The notes: generated by a model from the sequence alone, not told the origin. Counted from the stretch's first letter, positions 1-10,582 are shown. The stretch: 48,183 nucleotides of DNA from Puerhibacterium puerhi (GCF_009846865.1 NZ_WUWN01000026.1:1-48183); one strand, 5' to 3'. Translations and numbers: made by a program.

Positions 1-321
1 CGCCGCGCGGGCCAGCGCCGGGCCGAGCGCCGCGGCCGCCGCGCGTGCCGCGGGCACGAGCAGCGCGTCCAGGTCGGCGCGCCCGCGGTCCTTCCAGGCG
101 ACGACGACGCCGCGCACCGGCCCCTCGTACCGCGCCACCGCCCAGACCGGCAGCGGCGGCACGCCGTCGAGCCGGTCCAGCCGGGGCACGTGCGCCTCGA
201 CGCGGCGCGGCCCGTCGGCGAGCAGCCCGGCGCAGCCGGCGCACCACCGCACGTCGGGCGCGCCGCAGCCGGGGCACGCGACGGGCAGCACGAGGCGGGC
301 CAGCTCGACGAGGGGGTGCAC
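1..321 (-). CDS. ComF-family phosphoribosyltransferase-like protein (3' part beyond window)
   Basis: The reading frame runs off the left edge, so only about 107 N-terminal codons are visible. The translation has the ComF N-terminal zinc ribbon (CPGCGAPDVRWCAGC) followed by WAVARYEGPVRGVVVAWKDRG, the conserved stretch leading to the phosphoribosyltransferase fold. ComF proteins are linked to DNA uptake in competent bacteria, but in actinobacteria the role is unproven. It lies directly downstream of lpqB on the same strand, its usual place in actinobacterial mtrAB-lpqB loci, and is probably co-transcribed. The start is uncertain: GTG at 321 leaves a short leader before the zinc ribbon, while GTG at 366 is in frame and equally possible. 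Neither has a clear Shine-Dalgarno sequence. Confidence 0.8.
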   Translation of the reverse strand, partial: MHPLVELARLVLPVACPGCGAPDVRWCAGCAGLLADGPRRVEAHVPRLDRLDGVPPLPVWAVARYEGPVRGVVVAWKDRGRADLDALLVPAARAAAAALGPALARAA

Positions 322-422
322 GGGCCCAGCGTCGGCGCCCGCACAGCCGTCCGGACGCCGGCGCACCGGGCGCTGGGGACGGCGCCGGCCGCGCGGCGCC
401 CGGGGGCAGGCTCGCGCCGGCG

Positions 423-2168
423 TCAACCCGGGAAGGCGACCAGGTCGACGCCCTCCGCGAGGGCCGGCCACAGCGCCGAGGACTGCCGGATGTGCAGCAC
501 GGACTCGGCGTCGAGCGCGAGCATGCTCGTGCTGCCGACCGCCGCCGTCACCCAGGTCGGCCCGGTCACGCCGGGCACGGGGCGCGACAGCCCGCCCCCG
601 GTGCCGGCCAGGCCGCCGACGCCCGCCAGGTACACCGTCCGGTCGCCGCCGGAGTCCTGGCCGAGCAGCGCGAGCGTCGCCTCGTCCTGCCACTGCGCCA
701 GGGTCACGCCCTGCACCGACGCGCCGACGGGCACGGGGTCCGACAGGCCGGTGGGCACGCCCGCGGCGTCGCGCAGGATCCCCGCGACCCGCACCGCCGT
801 CCCGTCGGGGCCGGTCGTCACGAGCGCCACCCGCGCCCCCTCGGGCGACACCCGCACCGACGTGACGACGACGTCCTCGAGCCACGCCGCGGTCACCGGG
901 TACGCCTGCCCGCTCGCCACCACCACCTGCAGCGCCCCGCCGCGCACGCCGCTCCACACCGCGCCGTAGCGGTCGACCGACGGGGCGAGCAGGTCGGCGC
1001 CCTGCAGCAGGGTGTCCTGCGTCCCGTCCGGGTCGAGCCGCACCACCCGGTCGGCGCCGTCGCGCACCACGACCGGGTCGTGGCCCGGCCCGGTGGCCAG
1101 CGCCGTCGGGTCGAGACCGGCGAGCGAGACGTCCTCGTCCGCCGGCACCAGCTCGCGGCCCTCGACGCTGCGCAGCCGCCCGTCGACGAGGGCGAGGGCG
1201 TCGCCCTCGGTGCGCGGCAGCCGCGGGCCGGCGGCCTCGGGCACGGCGAGCGGCCCGGACCGGTCGGCGAGCGTCACGGTGCGTCCCTCGCCCTGCCCGG
1301 TGACGAGGGTCGCCTCGAGCTGCGCGGAGAACAGGGCGAGCTCGTCCGACGAGGCGTCGTCGATCTGCTCGGTGAGGTTGACCGCGACCGTGCCGTCGTC
1401 GGCGACCGTGACCGCCTCGATGGCCAGCGCGGTGCCCTCGGGCACCACCGACACGACCGAGCCGGCGAGCCACTCCGGCGGGCCGGCCAGGATCTCCTGG
1501 ACGGCGTTGGTGCGCCACGTCGTGCGGGGGAACCACCGCACGTCGGGCACGAGCTGGGTCAGGTCGGGCGTCGGGTAGTACAGCCGCGTGAGGTGGTAGG
1601 CCTGGGAGAAGACGGCGGTGGAGAACAGCAGGCCGTCGTCGAGGCTCGTGATGCGCCACTCGCCGGCGGAGCGGCCCAGCTCGAACGTCAGCTCGCTGGG
1701 GCTCGGCCGCGGCTCCTCGGTGTAGACCCCCCGCTCGTCCACCGACGCCACCACCGTCACGCGCGCCCGGACGGTCGCGGTGGTGGCGTCGGCCTCGACG
1801 TCGTCGGTCGACAGGGTCGGGTAGCCGTCCAGCACGAGCACGCGCGAGTACGGCTCCCAGGCCTGCGACGCGCCCGTGGTGAGGAACTCGCGGGCCACGT
1901 TGAACGGCTGGGCGGTGGTGGGCCCCGCCTGCGTGGCGGAGAGGAAGCCGCGGACGATCTCGTCCGGCGTGTCGTCGACGTTCGGGCCGGCGGCGATGAA
2001 GCCGATCTCGCCCGTGCGCGGCACGTCGGCCCCGCCGTCCTGCACCTCGCCGGAGGTGGGGATCGAGGCGCAGGCCGCGAGCGCCGTCACCACGGCGGCG
2101 AGCAGGGCGGCCAGCAGGGCGGTCCGGGCGGCCGCACGGGGGCGGCCCGGGCGCCGCGGGGCGGTCAT
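423..2168 (-). CDS. lpqB: Lipoprotein LpqB, accessory protein of the MtrAB system
   Basis: 581 residues, close to the family length. A hydrophobic signal segment (about residues 16-31) ends in a lipobox, TALAAC, with Cys33 as the probable lipidation site, so the protein should sit on the outer face of the membrane. It continues with ASIPTSGEVQ, typical of LpqB, then a GerMN-type domain (roughly 170-310) and a C-terminal beta-propeller-like LpqB region. LpqB is known to bind the extracytoplasmic part of MtrB and modulate MtrA phosphorylation. The ATG at 2168 overlaps the mtrB stop by 4 bp (ATGA), which fixes the start and implies translational coupling. It is the third gene of the mtrA-mtrB-lpqB-comF operon. 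Confidence 0.95.
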   Translation of the reverse strand: MTAPRRPGRPRAAARTALLAALLAAVVTALAACASIPTSGEVQDGGADVPRTGEIGFIAAGPNVDDTPDEIVRGFLSATQAGPTTAQPFNVAREFLTTGASQAWEPYSRVLVLDGYPTLSTDDVEADATTATVRARVTVVASVDERGVYTEEPRPSPSELTFELGRSAGEWRITSLDDGLLFSTAVFSQAYHLTRLYYPTPDLTQLVPDVRWFPRTTWRTNAVQEILAGPPEWLAGSVVSVVPEGTALAIEAVTVADDGTVAVNLTEQIDDASSDELALFSAQLEATLVTGQGEGRTVTLADRSGPLAVPEAAGPRLPRTEGDALALVDGRLRSVEGRELVPADEDVSLAGLDPTALATGPGHDPVVVRDGADRVVRLDPDGTQDTLLQGADLLAPSVDRYGAVWSGVRGGALQVVVASGQAYPVTAAWLEDVVVTSVRVSPEGARVALVTTGPDGTAVRVAGILRDAAGVPTGLSDPVPVGASVQGVTLAQWQDEATLALLGQDSGGDRTVYLAGVGGLAGTGGGLSRPVPGVTGPTWVTAAVGSTSMLALDAESVLHIRQSSALWPALAEGVDLVAFPG

Positions 2169-4006
2169 CGGCGCACCCCCGCGTCCCGGCCGCCGTCGGC
2201 GGGGCGGGCCTCCTCGGCGGGGCGGGCCTCCTCGGCGGGGCGGCCCTCCTCGGCCGGCGCCGCGGCGTCGGGCGCGTCCTCGGGCTCGAGGTGCGGCAGG
2301 TCGCCCAGGTCGGGGATGGCGATCGGGGTGGGGCCGGTGGGCGGGTTGACCACGGGGATCTGCCCGGTGGGCACGGCGGCGATGCCGCGCGACTCGGGCA
2401 CCAGCGGCAGCGGCGAGCCGACGAGCTGGATCCCGGCGCGCCGCGGCAGGGTGAGCCGGAAGCTCGCGCCCCGGCCGGGGCGCCCCCACGCCTCGAGCCA
2501 GCCGGCGTGCAGGCGGGCGTCCTCGCGGGAGATGGCCAGGCCCAGCCCGGTGCCGCCCGTCGTGCGCGCGCGGGCGGGGTCGGCCCGCCAGAACCGGTCG
2601 AACACGTGCTGCACCTCCTGCGGGGTCATGCCGACGCCGTGGTCGCGCACCACGACGGCGACCGCGTGCCGGTCGGCGCCGACGGTGATCTCCACCGGCC
2701 GGCCCTCGGCGTGCTCCAGGGCGTTGACGACGAGGTTGCGCAGGACCCGCTCGACGCGCCGGGGGTCGACGTCGGCGGTGGCCGGCTCGTCGGACAGCTG
2801 CACCGACAGGAACACGCCCTTGCGCTCGGCGAGCGGCGTCGTGCCCTCGACGACCGCGGCGACGATCGCGCCGACGTCGCGGTGCTCGACGTCGAGCACC
2901 GCGCCCCCGGCGTCGAACCGCGAGATCTCCAGCAGGTCGGCCAGGAGCTCCTCGAAGCGGTCGAGCTGGGTGGTCAGCAGCTCGGCGGACCGACGGGCGG
3001 CGGGGTCCAGGTCCTCGCGCGAGGCGTGGATGACCTCCCCCGCCATGCGGATGGTGGTCAGCGGCGTGCGCAGCTCGTGCGAGACGTCGGAGACGAAGCG
3101 GCGCTGCGCCGCCGAGAGCTCCTCCATGCGCCGGATCTGGTCCTGCAGGCTCGCGGCCATCTCGTTGAACGACCGCGCGAGCGTGGCCATCTCGTCGTGC
3201 CCGCGGCCCGGCATGCGCTCGGCCAGGTGGCCGTCGGCCAGCCGCGCGGCGACGTCGGCCGCGCGGCGCACCGGGGTGACTGCCTGGCGCGTGACCATCC
3301 AGGTGATCGCGCCGAGCAGGGCGAGCACCGCCACGCCGCCGACCAGCAGCGTGCGCTGGACGAACCGCAGCGTCTCCTGCTCGGTCTGCAGCGAGTACAG
3401 CTGGTACAGCCCGTAGGTGCCGACCGTGGGCACCTCGACGGTGGAGCCCACCAGCACGCCCGGCTCCACCTGGCCGCTCTCGGCGTAGGCGGCCGGGATC
3501 GCCACCGACTGCAGCATCTGGTGGTCGGCGCTCAGCGTGGCGTCGCGCAGCTCGGGGCTGACGAGCCCGACGAGCGGCTGCGGCGAGCAGATGTCGGTGA
3601 CGCCCGACGTCGGCCCCTCCCCGCCGGACAGCAGGCAGGTGCCCTGGGCGCTCGAGGCGCCGGAGGACAGCTGGCCCACCATCTGGATCAGCAGCGACTG
3701 CACGTCGGCGGGCGACGACGCCGGCGACGACGCGAAGGAGTCGCTCACCTGGGCGGTGGTGCGGGCCGACTCGCGGTCGACCTGGTCCACGCGCTGCTCG
3801 AACAGCCCGTCGCGCACCGAGGTGGACAGGGACGTGCCCAGCACCGCGAGCGCCACGACGCCGATGGCCAGCGTCGAGGTGATGACGCGCACCTGCATGG
3901 AGGAGCGCCAGCGGTGCACGACGGCGCGGCCGCGCCGCACCGCGACGGTGCGGGCCCGGGCGGCCGCGCGCAGCACGCGCCGTCCGCCGGCCCCGGGTCC
4001 GGTCAC
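2165..4006 (-). CDS. mtrB: Sensor histidine kinase MtrB
   Basis: 613 residues. Membrane segments at about 38-60 and 219-238 flank an extracytoplasmic sensor region. A HAMP domain follows (about 240-295), then HisKA with the H-box SDVSHELRTPL (His310) and HATPase_c with N-box NLVVNALEHA, DHGVGM and GGTGLGLAI. It is the kinase for MtrA and is known to act in cell division and envelope homeostasis. The GTG at 4006 overlaps the mtrA stop (GTGA). The C-terminal tail after the kinase (from about residue 540) is Pro/Glu-rich and ends in tandem PAEEAR units from an 18-bp DNA repeat (2203-2256). The tail varies between relatives and is probably disordered. Confidence 0.95.
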   Translation of the reverse strand: MTGPGAGGRRVLRAAARARTVAVRRGRAVVHRWRSSMQVRVITSTLAIGVVALAVLGTSLSTSVRDGLFEQRVDQVDRESARTTAQVSDSFASSPASSPADVQSLLIQMVGQLSSGASSAQGTCLLSGGEGPTSGVTDICSPQPLVGLVSPELRDATLSADHQMLQSVAIPAAYAESGQVEPGVLVGSTVEVPTVGTYGLYQLYSLQTEQETLRFVQRTLLVGGVAVLALLGAITWMVTRQAVTPVRRAADVAARLADGHLAERMPGRGHDEMATLARSFNEMAASLQDQIRRMEELSAAQRRFVSDVSHELRTPLTTIRMAGEVIHASREDLDPAARRSAELLTTQLDRFEELLADLLEISRFDAGGAVLDVEHRDVGAIVAAVVEGTTPLAERKGVFLSVQLSDEPATADVDPRRVERVLRNLVVNALEHAEGRPVEITVGADRHAVAVVVRDHGVGMTPQEVQHVFDRFWRADPARARTTGGTGLGLAISREDARLHAGWLEAWGRPGRGASFRLTLPRRAGIQLVGSPLPLVPESRGIAAVPTGQIPVVNPPTGPTPIAIPDLGDLPHLEPEDAPDAAAPAEEGRPAEEARPAEEARPADGGRDAGVRR

Positions 4007-4683
4007 TGCGGCGCGCCCGCCTTGTAGCCGACGCCGCGGACGGTCAGCACGATCTCGGGGCTCTCCGGGTCGCGCTCGACCTTGGACCGCAGGCGCTGCA
4101 CGTGCACGTTGACCAGGCGGGTGTCCGCCGAGTGCCGGTAGCCCCAGACCTTCTCGAGCAGCACCTCGCGGGTGAACACCTGCCACGGCTTGCGCGCCAG
4201 GGCCACGAGCAGGTCGAACTCCAGCGGGGTCAGGGCGATCTTGCGCCCCTCGCGCGTGACCGAGTGGCCGGTGACGTCGATCTCCAGGTCCCCCACCCGC
4301 AGCATCTCGGGGCCCGGGTCCTCGGTGCGGCGCAGCCGGGCACGGATGCGGGCCACCAGCTCCTTGGGCTTGAACGGCTTGGAGACGTAGTCGTCCGCAC
4401 CGGACTCCAGGCCGAGCACCACGTCCACCGTGTCGCTCTTGGCGGTGAGCATGATGATGGGCACGCCCGACTCCGCCCGGATCTCGCGGCACACCTGGGT
4501 GCCGTCCTTGCCGGGCAGCATCAGGTCCAGCAGCACCAGGTCCGGCTGCGAGGACCGGAACGCGGCCAGGGCGCCGTCGCCGTCCGCGCAGAAGGTGGGC
4601 TCGAAGCCCTCGGTCCGCAGCACGATGCCGATCATCTCGGCCAGGGCCGTGTCGTCGTCGACGACTAGCACGCGCGACTTCAT
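4003..4683 (-). CDS. mtrA: Response regulator MtrA
   Basis: 226 residues, an OmpR/PhoB-type regulator. The receiver domain has the acidic pocket VVDDD, phospho-acceptor Asp53 (LLDLMLPG), Thr80 and Lys102 (SKPF). The winged-helix domain ends with VRGVGYKAG. The sequence is very close to known MtrA proteins, which control cell-wall hydrolases, division and replication-linked genes. It is the first gene of the operon. No Shine-Dalgarno sequence precedes the ATG; a CAGACT box lies 6 nt upstream on the minus strand, so a leaderless transcript is possible, although the box deviates from TAnnnT at its first base. Confidence 0.97.
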   Translation of the reverse strand: MKSRVLVVDDDTALAEMIGIVLRTEGFEPTFCADGDGALAAFRSSQPDLVLLDLMLPGKDGTQVCREIRAESGVPIIMLTAKSDTVDVVLGLESGADDYVSKPFKPKELVARIRARLRRTEDPGPEMLRVGDLEIDVTGHSVTREGRKIALTPLEFDLLVALARKPWQVFTREVLLEKVWGYRHSADTRLVNVHVQRLRSKVERDPESPEIVLTVRGVGYKAGAPQ

Positions 4684-4788
4684 GCGGACAGTCTGCCAGG
4701 CTGTGCATATGTCGTGGTGGGGCCGCCTCGCCGGAGCCCCGCCGCGCTATCGTGACCGGACACGACGTCCCAGCTCTCCGGGGAGACC
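4684..4788. promoter_or_regulatory. Divergent promoter region between mtrA and the MoxR/DUF58-module operon
   Basis: 105 bp separate the divergent starts. For the plus-strand operon there is a TATCGT -10-like box at 4748-4753 and a GGGGAG ribosome binding site just before the ATG at 4789, which predicts a 5' leader of about 30 nt. For mtrA (minus strand), CAGACT (4695-4690) lies 6 nt before the ATG. The boxes are read from sequence; their use is inferred. Confidence 0.4.
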
Positions 4789-5964
4789 ATGAGCACGCCC
4801 GAGCCGCCCGGCGCGGACCCGAACGAGCCGGGCTCCGTGGCCCCGCAGCCGCCCGCCGACCGCCCCGCACCCCCGTCGTCCGGCGCGCCGTCCGGCTGGG
4901 GCGAGGTGCCCCGCTACGGGCAGCCGCGCTACGGGCAGTACGGGCCGCAGCCGACGCCGGGCCCGTCGCCCGCGGGGATGCCGCCCGGCGGCGGCTGGGG
5001 CGCCCGGGCCGCCCGGCCGGGCATCGTGCCGCTGCGCCCGCTGACGCTCGGCGAGATCTACGACGGCGCGTTCGGGGCCATCCGGCACAACCCCGCCGTG
5101 ATGCTCGGCGTCGCCACGCTCGTCATCCTCGTCGCCACGGTGGTCGGGGTCGGCGTCGGCCAGCTCCTCGTGCCCGCCCTCACCACGCAGATCACCGGCT
5201 ACTTCGCGGCGGTGCCGCCGGAGGTGGCCAGCGGGCTGGGCATCTCCCCCGCGCTGTACGCACAGCTGCTGGGGCCGGCGATCGGCACCTTCCTGACGTC
5301 GCTGCTGGCCTCCCCGGTCGTCAACGGCATCCTCACCGTCTCGGTGAGCCGGTCCGTCGTCGGCGACAAGGTCACGGTCGCGCAGGTCTGGCAGCGGGTC
5401 CGCTCGCGCGTCGGCCTGCTGGTCGGCTGGGCGGTGCTGCAGACCCTCGGCGTGCTCGTGCTCGCGGGGGTGGCGGTGGCCCTGGTCGGGCTCGTCGTGG
5501 CGGCGACCGCCGGCGTGTCGGAGGGGCTCTCGGCGCTCCTGGCCCTGGTCGTCCTGCTCGGCTACGTCGTCACGCTGGTCTGGCTGGGGGTGCGCCTGGG
5601 CCTGGTCGCCCCCGCGGTGGTCCTCGAGGGGCGCGGCCTGGTCGTCACCGTGCGGCGCGCCTGGCTGCTCACCCGCGGCCAGTTCTGGCGGCTGTTCGGC
5701 GTCTACCTGCTCGCCGTCGTCATCGTCACGGTCATCGCCAACATCGTCACCACCCCGCTGGCCTACCTCGCCACGTGGATGGAGACGGAGCTCGGCGCCC
5801 CCGGCGCCGGGGCCGTCGTGGTGACGACGCTGGCCACCGTGGTCGCCACCGCGATCCAGACGATCTTCGTGGCCGGCGTGGTGGCGCTGCTCTACGTCGA
5901 CGTGCGGATGCGGCGCGAGGGCCTGGACGTGGCGCTCGCCGCGGCGGCGGAGCGGCCGGCATGA
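4789..5964 (+). CDS. Polytopic membrane protein of the MoxR/DUF58 module (glycerophosphodiesterase membrane-domain-like)
   Basis: 391 residues. A cytosolic head of about 75 residues is rich in Pro, Gly and Tyr (two RYGQ units) and lacks obvious structure. It is followed by RPLTLGEIYDGAFGAIRHNPAVML, the usual opening of actinobacterial proteins annotated as glycerophosphoryl diester phosphodiesterase membrane domain proteins, and then about six hydrophobic segments. No phosphodiesterase catalytic residues are present, so that name should not be read as an enzyme activity. It is the first gene of a five-gene operon and its stop overlaps the next ATG by 4 bp. Start supported by GGGGAG upstream. 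Molecular function unknown. Confidence 0.8.
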   Translation: MSTPEPPGADPNEPGSVAPQPPADRPAPPSSGAPSGWGEVPRYGQPRYGQYGPQPTPGPSPAGMPPGGGWGARAARPGIVPLRPLTLGEIYDGAFGAIRHNPAVMLGVATLVILVATVVGVGVGQLLVPALTTQITGYFAAVPPEVASGLGISPALYAQLLGPAIGTFLTSLLASPVVNGILTVSVSRSVVGDKVTVAQVWQRVRSRVGLLVGWAVLQTLGVLVLAGVAVALVGLVVAATAGVSEGLSALLALVVLLGYVVTLVWLGVRLGLVAPAVVLEGRGLVVTVRRAWLLTRGQFWRLFGVYLLAVVIVTVIANIVTTPLAYLATWMETELGAPGAGAVVVTTLATVVATAIQTIFVAGVVALLYVDVRMRREGLDVALAAAAERPA

Positions 5965-6677
5965 CCTTCCTGCTCACGGCGCCGGCGGCGGTGCGGGCCG
6001 GCGTCCTGCTCGGCGTGCCGGCCGAGGTGCCGGTGGACCCCGACCGCGACACGGCCCGGCGCTGGCTCGTCGAGGAGCTCGCCCGGCCCGAGTACTCCCA
6101 GCAGCCGTCGCTGCTGCAGCGGCTGTGGGAGTGGTTCCTGGGCCTGTTCGACGGGATCCCGGCGATCGACGCCCCGCCGCTGCCGGTGCTCGTCGGTGTG
6201 ATCGTGGTGCTGGCCCTGCTCGTGGGGGTGGCGCTGTGGGTGGCCGGCCCGGTGCGGCTGGCACGCCGGCGCGCCCGGTCGGCCGCCGTCGTCGCGCACG
6301 ACGACGACCGCACCGCCGCGCAGATGCGCGCGGCCGCCGACGCCGCCGCCGAGCGCGGCGACTGGGCGACGGCGGTCGCCGAGCGGTTCCGCGCGGTGGT
6401 GCGCGACCTCGAGGAGCGCGTCGTGATCGACCCGCGCCCCGGCCGCACCGCCCAGGAGGCGGCGTCGGCCGCCGGCGACCGGCTCCCGGACCTCGCGGCG
6501 GCGCTGCACGAGGGTGCGTCGCTGTTCGACGACGTGGTCTACGGCGAGCTGCCCGCCGGCCCGCACGACGACGCCGCCGTGCGCGACCTCGACGCGCGCG
6601 CCCGCGCGGCGCGGGCGGCGGTGCCCGCCACCACCCCCGGCGGCCTCGCCGCCCCGACGACGGAGGGCCGCCCGTGA
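5961..6677 (+). CDS. DUF4129 domain membrane protein
   Basis: 238 residues. One transmembrane segment (about 75-97) divides an extracytoplasmic N-terminal part from a cytoplasmic C-terminal helical DUF4129 domain with the typical RGDWATAVAERFRAVVRDLEER and PGRTAQEAA motifs. DUF4129 resembles the C-terminal part of membrane transglutaminase-like proteins often found with MoxR and DUF58 genes. The ATG overlaps the previous stop (ATGA) and its own stop overlaps the next GTG (GTGA), so expression is almost certainly coupled. It probably forms a membrane complex with its neighbours; biochemical role unknown. Confidence 0.85.
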   Translation: MTFLLTAPAAVRAGVLLGVPAEVPVDPDRDTARRWLVEELARPEYSQQPSLLQRLWEWFLGLFDGIPAIDAPPLPVLVGVIVVLALLVGVALWVAGPVRLARRRARSAAVVAHDDDRTAAQMRAAADAAAERGDWATAVAERFRAVVRDLEERVVIDPRPGRTAQEAASAAGDRLPDLAAALHEGASLFDDVVYGELPAGPHDDAAVRDLDARARAARAAVPATTPGGLAAPTTEGRP

Positions 6678-7971
6678 CCGCGCTCGGGACCCCGCCGCCG
6701 GTGACCGCGCCGGCCCGCGGCGCGACGGTGGTCGGTGACGGCACGACCGCCGCCGGCCGCGCCGCGCGGCGCTGGCGCGCCGTGCGGTGGTGGGTGGTGG
6801 TGCTCGCCGCCGTGGCCCTGGTGGTCGCCGTGCTCGCGGTGACCCGGCCGGCGACGTCGACCACCCCCTACGCCCCCGACAACGCCCGACCCGACGGCGC
6901 CCGCGCCGTCGCCCGGGTGCTCGAGGACCGGGGCGTCGACGTGCGGCACGTGACCACCGTCGACGACGCCGTGCAGGCGGCCACCGAGGGCGCCACGCTG
7001 CTGGTCGCGCCGAGCCCGCTGCTGTCCGCCGAGCAGGTCGACGCCCTCGCGGGCGTGCCGGCGGACCTGGTGCTGCTGGGCGCCGACGACCTGCTGCTCG
7101 AGGCGGCCACCGACGGCGCCGTCCGGCTCGGCGACACGCTCGACACCTCCGCCGGCACCCTCGCGCCGGACTGCGCGCTGCCGGCCGCGCGCGCCGCCGG
7201 CGACGTGCGCCTCACGGCGAGCCTCGCCGCGGCACCGGGCGCGCCCGACGTGGTGACGTGCTACCCCGGGAGCGACGGCGCGGCCCTGGCCGCGGTGGCG
7301 GACGGCGGGCGGACCGTGACCGCCGTCGACGACCCGTCGCTCGTGCTCAACGGCACGGTGCTGGAGGCCGGCAACGCCGCGCTCGCGCTGCACCTGCTCG
7401 GCGCGCACGAGCGGCTGGTCTGGCTCGTGCCGGACCCGTTCGACCTCAGCACGGGCGACGGCACGGGCGGCGCCGCGCCGGCCGGTCCCACGCTGCCGCG
7501 GTGGACGGGCGCGGTGGGCCTGTGGGCCGGCCTGGTGGTGCTCGTGCTGGCGTTCTGGCGCGGCCGGCGGCTCGGCCCCCTGGTCGCCGAGGAGCTGCCC
7601 GTCGTGGTGCCGGCCGCCGAGGCCGCCCGCGGCCGCGGCCGCCTCTACCGGCGCGCTCGGGCCCGCGGGCACGCGGCCGCCGGCCTGCGCGCCGCCGCCG
7701 CCACCCGCATCGCCGCCCGCCTCGGCCTGCCGCGGTCGGCCGACCCGACCGGCGTCGTCGACGCCGTCGTGCGCGCGAGCGGCCGCGACCCCCGCGACGT
7801 CGCCGCGCTGCTGTACGGCCCGCCGCCGCCCGACGACGAGGCGCTGGCCGAGCTGGCGCGGCGGCTGGACGCCCTCGACGGCGACACCGCAGGACGTGCC
7901 GGCGCGGCACGCCCCACCCCAGGACGCCCCACCCCAGGACGCCACACCCCAGGAAGCGAGGTTCCCCGATC

Positions 7972-7975
<4 letters not shown>
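6674..7975 (+). CDS. DUF4350 domain membrane protein
   Basis: 433 residues. An N-terminal membrane segment (about 40-56) is followed by DUF4350: YAPDNARPDGARAVARVLEDRGVDV, then VAPSPLLSAEQVDAL, a fold resembling a glutamine-amidotransferase/Rossmann unit without an evident nucleophile. A second membrane segment lies near 280-300, then a basic cytoplasmic tail. The C-terminus carries a PTPGR repeat encoded by three 15-bp units (7911-7955). The GTG overlaps the DUF4129 stop and the gene ends in a GTGA overlap with the MoxR gene. Common partner of MoxR/DUF58 in actinobacteria; function unknown. Confidence 0.85.
7911..7955 (+). repeat. Three tandem 15-bp units at the 3' end of the DUF4350 gene
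   Basis: Units start at 7911, 7926 and 7941 (core CCCCAGGA). They add PTPGR-type residues to the C-terminus of the DUF4350 protein. The repeat number could vary between strains without breaking the frame, because the unit is a multiple of three. Confidence 0.7.
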
Positions 7976-9096
<1,121 letters not shown>

Positions 9097-9113
9097 GGGT
9101 GGTGCCCGACGCC

Positions 9114-9184
9114 GTGGGACGGGCCCTCCGCTCGAATGATTCGGTCGCTGCGCTCCCTCGGCTCTCGCGGACGGCCCGTCCCAC
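9114..9184. repeat. Stem-loop element, copy A (between the MoxR and DUF58 genes)
   Basis: Outer stem GTGGGACGGGCC (9114-9125) pairs with 9173-9184. After a C/C mismatch, inner stem TCCGC (9127-9131) pairs with GCGGA (9167-9171). The 35-nt loop (9132-9166) is the exact reverse complement of the loop of the copy at 10664-10744, but the outer stem is a different sequence. The loop contains the small dyad CGAATGATTCG. The element fills most of the only sizeable gap inside this otherwise tightly packed operon and could act as an attenuator, an RNA processing site or a REP-like mobile repeat. Confidence 0.8.
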
Positions 9185-9208
9185 CGCGTCCGGGGCGGGG
9201 GTGCGACC

Positions 9209-10582
9209 GTGGCGCTGACGTGGCGGGCCGTGGCCCTGGCCGCGGCCGGAATCCTGCCCGTGCTGCTGTTCCCGGTGCCGGGCACGGTGGTGGTGTGGGC
9301 GCTGGTCGTCGTGGCGGCGTGCAGCGCCGACGCGCTGCTGGCCGCGTCGCCGCGCCGGGTGGCGCTCACGCGGCAGGTGCCGGCGTCGGTGCGGCTCGGC
9401 GAGACGGCGCGCAGCGAGCTGACCGCGGTCAACCTCGCCGGGCGGCGCCTGCGCGCCGTCGTGCGCGACGCCTGGCCGCCGTCGCTGGCGGACGGCGGCA
9501 CCCTCGTGGAGGCGCCCGACGGGGCCCGGGTGGCGGCCGCGTCCGCCCGGGTCGTGCCGTCGGCGCGGCACAGCGTCGACCTGCCGGCGGGCGACGGCGC
9601 GCGCCTCGTGACGCCGCTGCGCCCGACCCGGCGCGGCGACCGGGACGCCGGCCCGGTGACCGTCCGCTCCCTCGGCCCGCTGCGGCTCGCCGGGCGGCAG
9701 GCCACGATCCCGGTGCCGGCGCGGCTGCGCGTGCTGCCGGAGTTCGCCTCGCGGCGCCACCTGCCGAGCCGCCTGGCGCGCCTGCGCGAGATGGACGGCC
9801 GCTCGGCGGTGCAGGTGCGCGGCGAGGGCACCGAGTTCGACTCCCTGCGCGAGTACGTGGTCGGCGACGACGTGCGCTCGATCGACTGGCGCGCCACCGC
9901 CCGGCGCGGGGACGTCGTCGTGCGCACGTGGCGGCCCGAGCGCGACCGGCGCGTGCTGGTGGTGCTCGACACCGGCCGCACCGCCGCCACGCGCATCGGC
10001 ACGGGCGCCGACGGCACGGGCGCCCCGCGGCTGGAGGCCTCCGTCGAGGCGGCCCTGCTGCTGTCGGCGCTCGCCGACCGCGCGGGCGACCGCGTGCAGG
10101 TGATGGCGTTCGACCGGCAGCTGCGCGCCCGCGTGGCCGGCGCCTCCGGCCCGCGGCTGCTGCCGAGCCTGGCCGACGCGCTCGCCGGGGTCGAGCCGCG
10201 GCTGCTGGAGACCGACTGGCCGGGGCTCGTGACCCAGGTGCGCTCCCACGTCGCCCAGCGGGCGCTCGTCGTGCTGCTCACGACGCTCGACCCCGCCGCG
10301 GTGGAGACCGGCCTGCTCACGGTCGTCGACCAGCTCACGACGACGCACCAGGTGCTCGTGGCAGCGGTGACCGACACCGAGGTCGCCGCGCTGCGCGCCG
10401 GGCGCGGCTCGGCGGGCGCCGTCTACGACGCCGCTGCCGCGGCCCGCGCCGAGCTCGAGCGGGACGCCGTCGCGGGCGTGCTGCGCCGGCACGGCGCCGA
10501 GGTGGTCGAGGCGCTGCCGGACGAGCTCGCCCCGGCGGTGGCGGACGCCTACCTGGCGCTCAAGGCGGCCGGGCGGCTCTGA
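9209..10582 (+). CDS. DUF58 domain protein
   Basis: 457 residues. Two N-terminal hydrophobic segments (about 6-45) precede a beta-rich region and the DUF58 signature: GEGTEFDSLREYVVGDDVRS, then IDWRATARRGDVVVRTW and the metal-site-like VLVVLDTGRT, resembling a von Willebrand factor A fold. DUF58 proteins are typical partners of MoxR ATPases. The GTG at 9209 follows GGGGCGGGGG, a loose ribosome binding site. The gene is separated from the MoxR gene by 112 bp, almost all stem-loop copy A, and is followed by copies B1 and B2, so it is bracketed by this repeat family in opposite orientations. Confidence 0.9.
   Translation: MALTWRAVALAAAGILPVLLFPVPGTVVVWALVVVAACSADALLAASPRRVALTRQVPASVRLGETARSELTAVNLAGRRLRAVVRDAWPPSLADGGTLVEAPDGARVAAASARVVPSARHSVDLPAGDGARLVTPLRPTRRGDRDAGPVTVRSLGPLRLAGRQATIPVPARLRVLPEFASRRHLPSRLARLREMDGRSAVQVRGEGTEFDSLREYVVGDDVRSIDWRATARRGDVVVRTWRPERDRRVLVVLDTGRTAATRIGTGADGTGAPRLEASVEAALLLSALADRAGDRVQVMAFDRQLRARVAGASGPRLLPSLADALAGVEPRLLETDWPGLVTQVRSHVAQRALVVLLTTLDPAAVETGLLTVVDQLTTTHQVLVAAVTDTEVAALRAGRGSAGAVYDAAAAARAELERDAVAGVLRRHGAEVVEALPDELAPAVADAYLALKAAGRL

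Noticed and set aside
45-3416. Very long open frame opposite mtrB and lpqB
   Set aside because: Arg/Ala/Gly-rich translation without domains, antisense to recognised genes; long antisense frames are expected at this G+C. The same applies to many others, for example 24512-26488 and 34552-36144.
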